NCBI RefSeq assembly: GCF_002575655.3
Contig: NC_053040.3
Location: 360,032,267-360,096,266, forward strand
DNA length: 64,000 nucleotides
Direction: 5' to 3'
From: Aegilops tauschii subsp. strangulata
Lineage: Eukaryota; Streptophyta; Magnoliopsida; Poales; Poaceae
Each line of letters opens with the position of its first letter. Positions within the stretch are counted from its first letter, which is position 1. The position numbers were made by a program, and so were the translations under genes. Below, piece after piece: positions 58,828 through 64,000 of the stretch. The notes below the pieces were generated by a model. The model had not been told where the DNA came from, did not search any database, and was given only the letters and a program-made list of their open reading frames with translations.

Positions 58828-59120
58828 TATAGGACATGCAAGTTGCTCAAAGCATAGAGGCAAATTCGTACGTGAAAGGATTTTTTTCTTTTTGAAAACG
58901 GAACGTGAAAGGAATTTTTTTTAGAATGCTCTTGGCATGTCGCTAACATGTGATAGTTAACCGACCTCAATAGACGGCAGAAACACCAGCCCGCCGCTCT
59001 TTGATAGAGACGAGGAGGGAGAGCGATGCAGGTTGCTGGATTACTAGAGATAGGTGTCGCACGGAAGCCAAGAAATATGGTGATAGCGTGGGTTAGCCAT
59101 GTACTAGTATGATGTAACTA

Positions 59121-59372
59121 CACTGGGCTGCCGTGTTTCGTACTCTTCTAGTCCACTGTGGAGATGATTGGTTAATTTTATATCGCTGAATAATATTAAA
59201 TATTATGAGCGCAGACGCTCCACCACGAGGTTCCTTGCTCCTTCTCGGTCGTCCGGAATCTATGTTCTTCCACTCTATTTTTTTTACGTGAGCTTTGTTC
59301 ATCCTTTTGCCAACACGCGAGACATCTAGCATCAAGGTCCACGTGTTATGCAAGGATCGTTCCATCTATATG
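59121..59372. repeat. Dispersed module, copy A
   Basis: Starts with CACTGGGCTGCCGTGTTTCG and includes TTCCTTGCTCC and GACATCTAGCATCAAGGTCCAC. The same order of blocks recurs near 60166-60413 and 63632-63930. Confidence 0.6.
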
Positions 59373-60165
59373 AAGATCACGTGGGACTGGAACTATGAGA
59401 CGGACATGTACCCAGGAGTGGACGTACGAACCTGAGTAATGTAGCGCAGTAAGTGAAGTAGAAAGGCACAAATGGTATGAACATGCGTGGCATATAGGGT
59501 GTGTTTGGTTGCGTTCTCGTCTCAGCATAGTTGTTCCCTCTTCATGCATGCTCAACTCAATACCCCTTTTCATGCATGCTCTCTTCATGCATGCTTCTAG
59601 TGTATTTGTGCTAAACTAGTGTGGACTCATGCACCCTCCATACACTCTACCAAACACCCCAAAGTAGGTCGAGAAGGGAACTCTTGGGCGGCATTTGTCT
59701 CTTACTACGTACTACCACTAAATGTTGTACGTGCAATGCACGGTGATGTTATGGAGTACGTGCCTAAGTACTCTACTACTACTATATTAGTTGGAGGCAC
59801 GTATTAACTTTTATATTTCTTTACGTGTATGCCCCGAGACCTTCCAACTAGACGTGTCTTTCTCTCCAGGTCGCACTTTGTATCGTTCATACCACTAAGT
59901 ACTACTACGTGTGGTCTCCGACCCAGAAGTGGAAGAAGTGAAGACGCTCTACCACGCTGTTTTTTTTACGCTGGGCTCTACCACGTTGTTCATGTTCCAC
60001 TCCTTTCGCTGACGTGTGGGACATCCAGCACGTGCCGTGTTTGGCACCCTTCGTCGTAAGAGTTGAAACGCTGGCATTCATCAGAAATAAAAAATAATTA
60101 TAAATCGGCAGTGATACTATTTTTTTGCGAACCAATCAGCAGTGATACTATACCACGCGGTTTCC

Positions 60166-60413
60166 TTGCTCCTCGATATCGGAAAGAATACTTCCGTTCG
60201 CCAACATGTGGGACGTCGACCATCCTGGTCCACTTGCCATGCACCCAGAACTCCAAGGGAGAGTCACCCAGGTCGTCGCGCCGCAATAACAATGACTAAT
60301 GAGCCGTCAAATCACAGGCCCACTTCCCACTTTGAAGTTGCTCGGACAAAGGAACCATCATGACTTCGTTGAATTCCGCTTCTTGAAGAAAACTACTGTA
60401 CCAGCAGTACTGC
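60166..60413. repeat. Dispersed module, copy C
   Basis: Shares ATATCGGAAAGAATACTT, CATGTGGGACGTCGACCATC, CTGGTCCAC and CATCATGACTTC with 63715-63930. A weaker copy (B) lies at about 59900-60060. Confidence 0.75.
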
Positions 60414-60438
60414 TAGCTACAGTAGTTACTCCAACAGA

Positions 60439-60566
60439 GGCCTCCTTTCGTTCATAGGATAGGAATATGAAAATCATAGGAAGTGAGATGACATGCATCT
60501 CAATTCCTATAGAGAAAGAGATGCCATTTGATGCTTAGGATAGGAATTTTTCCATTTAGTCTAGGC
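60439..60566. mobile_element. Tourist-like (Harbinger) MITE remnant
   Basis: Contains inverted CATAGGATAGGAAT and TTAGGATAGGAATTTTTCC-type blocks around a centre with ATGCATCTCAATTCC, a pattern common in Triticeae Harbinger MITEs. Termini and target duplication are weak. Confidence 0.4.
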
Positions 60567-60666
60567 TAATGTACTGGTAATTTGCTCTAAAAACTACAGT
60601 AGTAACTAGTAGTATTTGTACATGCTCGTACTCAGACACAGACACACACACTAACTACTAGTACCA

Positions 60667-61053
60667 CTACTTCTCACATGCTGGCCAGACGTCGTCATTC
60701 TCCTTCCCGGTGTTGTCGGCGACACCCCACCGTGCTTGGATCTCCGCCGACCTCTCCGCAGCAGCGCGTGCGTCCTTTTCTTTCTTGCGGCGGCGGGCCT
60801 CTCTTTTCTTGAGTGCTTTCTGACTTTTCCGCTCCCTCTGTGCGGCTTTGGCCGCCTCTTGCTCTACCGCCCATTCGGCCTTGGCATCTTCAAATTCCTC
60901 CCACATAGTTGTGAGGTCGCGAGCGGCAATGAACTCGGCATGGCGGGATGCCATCGCTTCCCTACCATTTTGTGTGCGGTCGTGGGCGTCGAGGAACTCG
61001 GCGCGGCGGGATGCCATCGCTGCCTTACCGGTTAGTGTGCGGCGCGGTGGCAT
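60667..61053 (-). CDS. Hypothetical Lys/Ala/Glu-rich protein, 128 residues
   Basis: Unbroken frame from ATG at 61053 (MPPRRTLTGKAAMASRR) to a stop at 60667. Two internal repeats (AMASRRAEFLDAHDR and AMASRHAEFIAARDL) are followed by a charged helical region (KALKKREARRRKKEKDARAAAERS). No domain recognised. It may be a host gene, a transposon-carried ORF or a chance GC-rich frame. The codon bias towards G/C in third positions and the internal duplication argue slightly for real coding. Confidence 0.35.
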   Translation of the reverse strand: MPPRRTLTGKAAMASRRAEFLDAHDRTQNGREAMASRHAEFIAARDLTTMWEEFEDAKAEWAVEQEAAKAAQRERKSQKALKKREARRRKKEKDARAAAERSAEIQARWGVADNTGKENDDVWPACEK

Positions 61054-61903
61054 GAACGACGCTTGGTGAGAGCTCTGGGGTGGAGTGGCCGGACAACCGT
61101 ATAGTGCATTGGTTTGTCAAGAGCTCAAGGACAGAAGACGAAGCAAATTTGGATTCCCCTTCAATCCTGGTCATTTATTACCGAGTAAAATGCATTGGCT
61201 GTCATCGAACTTGTCTTGATAGCTCACTTTGATCATTGTATACGAGATATGGTGATTATACGGTCACTGGCTCAGCGTATAGCTCCGTATTTGTCTGGTT
61301 GACCAGTCAAACAGTCCGCATGCGCCTCATCACCTCGTGTTCTTTATCTATCTACGCGGGCCTACCTGTCAATGGAGAAAGAAATACTGTAAAAACCAAA
61401 ATTATGCGTATGTGGGGAATCAAACCACGGACTCGTCGCTGCAACGCACCCTCGTCAGCCAAATGAAAATGAAATACTTCGCGTCAGACACTCACGCTCA
61501 CGCTGTCAAAGCATGCTAATGCATGCATGTCGCCCTCTAAATCAAAGTCCTGCTCATGGCGCAACGCAAACGGCGAGCCCATCACCTGCGCGCCCCGGCG
61601 GTGCCTGACATTACTGTTTAGACGTTTGATGGAGGCCTACGCGAACGCCGAGCATGTATTCACCTGGCTCAACACCAACGGTCATACTCGGACCACCTTG
61701 CTCATGTATATCGTCCATCACAACGACAATCTATAAAACAGCCTAAGCTAGAAAGGGTACTATGGTAGTATGGTACGGAGTATGTACTATCGTGAGCGAC
61801 CGATCTTAGTGCCACTGCACACCGAAAACCCTTCCATCGCTAGCGCGCGCTTCCCGCCTGAAACGGTCACCGTCTCTCCAGAATGTCAATGCCGCATTCA
61901 CCG

Positions 61904-62000
61904 GACTTAACTGCAGGTGCAATTGTTGTGTCACTGACATGCGGGCCAGATGCCTGTTGGGCCCACATGTCAGTAACCCAAATGCATCTGCAGTTAAGTC
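61904..62000. mobile_element. 97-bp near-perfect palindromic element
   Basis: GACTTAACTGCAG at 61904 and CTGCAGTTAAGTC ending at 62000 are exact complements. The arms continue inward (GTGCAATT/AAATGCAT, CACTGACATG/CATGTCAGT, GGGCC/GGCCC), giving a hairpin of about 43-bp arms. This is a small foldback MITE, and its transcript would form a stem of small-RNA precursor size. Confidence 0.7.
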
Positions 62001-62179
62001 ACTGAAGCAGCGTTCGCATTCACGCCCGACGAACCTACTCCGGCGCCAGTTGTCCATCCGTCTGCCGCGGCTCATTGCCATTCGCCTGCTATATTAACTT
62101 GAGCCCCAGCTCCCAGCCATAGCCAAAGACCCACACTATTCTCCTCCGGTCCCTTCCTTTTGTCGGCACCACTTCAACC

Positions 62180-62520
62180 ATGGCCTCCTGGTGCTCCGAA
62201 GCTCTCTTGGACATACTGTTGCAGGAGCAGATGAGGGACATCGGCGGCTCCGCTCCGGGCGCGCTCCAAAGCTCTCTTTGACGTACTGTCGCAGGAGCAA
62301 ACGAAGGAGATCGCCGGCACCCCCCCGGCCGCCCTCCGCCGCCACGACCACGAAGCCGGCGCGCGTGCGCGGGCGCAGCCGGCAGTGAGGAAGAGTAGTA
62401 CACGGTAGGTTGCCGCCGCTCTGGAGGAGGAGGTTATCGAGGCGGATGAGGAGGAGGCAAAGGCAATGGCCGGCTTTCTCGGGTTCATGGCCGGACATGG
62501 TGGTCGGGCGCCAGCGATCA
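62180..62520 (+). pseudogene. Small GC-rich ORF with a 70-bp internal duplication, unknown
   Basis: From ATG at 62180 the frame reads MASWCSEALLDILLQEQMRDI and stops at 62279. A 70-bp unit starting at 62193 is repeated at 62263 (LFDVLSQEQTKEIAGTPPAAL in the next frame). Because 70 is not a multiple of three, the duplication itself breaks the frame. A TATATTAA sequence precedes it at about 62090 and an AT-rich 3' UTR-like stretch follows. It may be a decayed transposon-carried gene. Confidence 0.35.
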
Positions 62521-63631
62521 TTTAGATTAGGTTTACAGTAGGTTTTAGTACAGTTTGTGTGAAATATGTAATGAATTTCGTCCAGTTTGCAGGAAAAGTT
62601 TTAGAAATGTCATGAATTTCATCCGGTTAATTTGAAATTTGCTTTGTTTGCACGAATTTCGTCCGGTTAGTTCATATAGTTGTCGAAAGGTATGCGGGCA
62701 GCATCGGATGGCATCCATCAGTGTCCTCGGACAGATGCCGGTGTAAATTTGTGGGCCAGCGCTGGAGATGCCCTAACTATCATGCTATAATCGCTAACAA
62801 TCCTCCATTATTTGGCAGGGAACAGTTATCCCTTGATCAAAATCAGATCCGCGGTGTTTCGCACTCCTCCCGCGTAAGAGTGTAAACTCTTGCTTACATA
62901 AAAATGGAGCAAGTGGACGGCATTGTAGCACATCATATCACTCGACCTAGCCCGCCTAACGAGCGGGAAAGCACCGCCCTCGTCATTTTGTTCTGGATTT
63001 CTATCGATCGATCGCGCGAAAATGTTACGCTTCGCAAGTTCTAAAGGAAAAGGCGTCACACTTACGACTCGTACGCGTCGCAACCCCGACAGTCCGGCTC
63101 GCACGCCGCTCACCAGAGGGGACACGCGTTGGCTTGCAATTTCACTGACATGTGGGACCAATTGAATAAACCGTCGATAGCCGAAATCTAATCGCTTGGT
63201 GGGCGTTGGCTGAGAAGAGAGAAACGGGGGAGGGAGAAGAGATCACCCACCCACCGTGCACGGACTCCAAGAAATATATCATGATAATGTGAGGTGGTCC
63301 ATGCTGGAGTCCAGACCGCTTCCGGAGCCCGCTCTCACCGCCCTGGCCCCTCAAGACGCCAGCTGCCCGCCGCATGCATGCATAGCAAGTAGTACTCCTT
63401 ATGTGGAGGAGAGAGAGGCATTGACAAAGTCAAGGTGTGGGCTCTGCAAGAGCCAGTCTCTACACGTGCTCCTAGGTATAAAAAAATAATTCTAAAAAAG
63501 GCATAAAAAACAATTGTGTCTTAAAAAAGAAAGGTAAAAAACATTTGAGAGGAAATAGATAGAGAGAAAGTGATAAAAAGCTGTAACCTGGGCATTACAT
63601 GAGGAAGGAGGGAGTGGTGCACATGCCAAGT

Positions 63632-63930
63632 TCACTGGGCTGTCGTGTTTCACACTCCTCCGTCGTAACAGTGGAGACAATAGCTTACATAAAAAAATAG
63701 ACAATGAATACTCGTTGCTCGTCCTCTATATCGGAAAGAATACTTTCATTCGCCGACATGTGGGACGTCGACCATCCTGGTCCACCTGCCATGCAAAAAA
63801 TTATCCTGGTCTACCCCGGTCGTATCGCAGGCCCAACCTTTCCCACTGTAAGTTGTTCGGACAACGGAACCATCATGACTTCATTGAATTCTGCTTCTTC
63901 AAGAAAACTTACTGTACCCGCAATACTGCT
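63632..63930. repeat. Dispersed module, copy D
   Basis: Starts CACTGGGCTGTCGTGTTTCACACTCC, followed by ACAGTGGAGACAATAGCTTACATA and the block shared with 60166-60413. A partial copy of the first block is at about 62849-62910. Confidence 0.75.
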
Positions 63931-64000
63931 ACCACACACGAAGACTGGACGGCACTGTACCATGTCATATCACTGAAACCCACTAGACCAAACTAGCCCG

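Overview
This window is plant nuclear DNA from a large, transposon-filled grass genome, most likely Triticeae (wheat, Aegilops or barley type). The clearest signs are an Angela/BARE/WIS-type LTR at 29.8-31.6 kb, Gypsy elements and CACTA termini of the kind common in wheat, many Stowaway MITEs with TA duplications, and a GC-rich host gene of grass type. No bacterial features, rRNA, tRNA or CRISPR arrays were seen. Family names such as Fatima-like, Jorge-like and Tekay come from memory of these families, not from a search.

Layout. (1) 65-9262 is a complete but non-autonomous Gypsy element of Tat/Fatima type on the minus strand. It has two ~483-bp LTRs, decayed gag-protease, no reverse transcriptase, RNase H or integrase, and a spliced-looking antisense gene on the plus strand. 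It is inserted in a small MITE whose halves lie at 47-64 and 9263-9567. (2) 10764-11941 is a Mutator-like element with long terminal inverted repeats and a perfect 9-bp target duplication. (3) 12918-15026 (minus) is the only convincing host gene, a DOF zinc-finger transcription factor of two coding exons and 391 residues. (4) 15.8-21.1 kb holds a decayed NAM-associated/Harbinger-like fragment, a foldback element, a second Mutator-like element with a 9-bp duplication and an internal minisatellite, and Stowaway MITEs. (5) 21.4-25.1 kb holds the 5' LTR, primer-binding site and gag remnant of an Athila-type Gypsy element, cut off by two facing copies of a short non-LTR retroposon. One of these copies has a 15-bp target duplication. 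(6) 25.1-34.8 kb is mostly unannotated, with MITEs and one solo Angela-type LTR with a perfect ATATG duplication.

(7) 34.9-54.2 kb is a three-level nest. A zinc-knuckle ORF1/gag-like sequence is cut by a CACTA transposon (left terminus at 36486). The CACTA element is in turn split by a full-length 10,980-bp Tekay/Del-clade chromovirus (41338-52317, target duplication ACTGT). The Tekay polyprotein is one open frame of about 1,464 codons with two nonsense codons, and the expected catalytic Asp of both protease and integrase reads Asn. It also carries an extra 239-residue ORF between the primer-binding site and gag. (8) 55.2-57.1 kb is a CT/CA simple-sequence tract. 57.7-64 kb holds MITEs, a module repeated several times, a palindromic hairpin element and small ORFs of unknown function.

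How it works together: only the DOF gene looks like functional host coding sequence. Everything else reads as layered transposon insertion and decay, in which C-to-T type lesions (nonsense codons, active-site changes, a splice-site change) predominate. Hand-counted LTR divergence suggests that the Fatima-like insertion (about 3.5%) is older than the Tekay insertion (about 1%).
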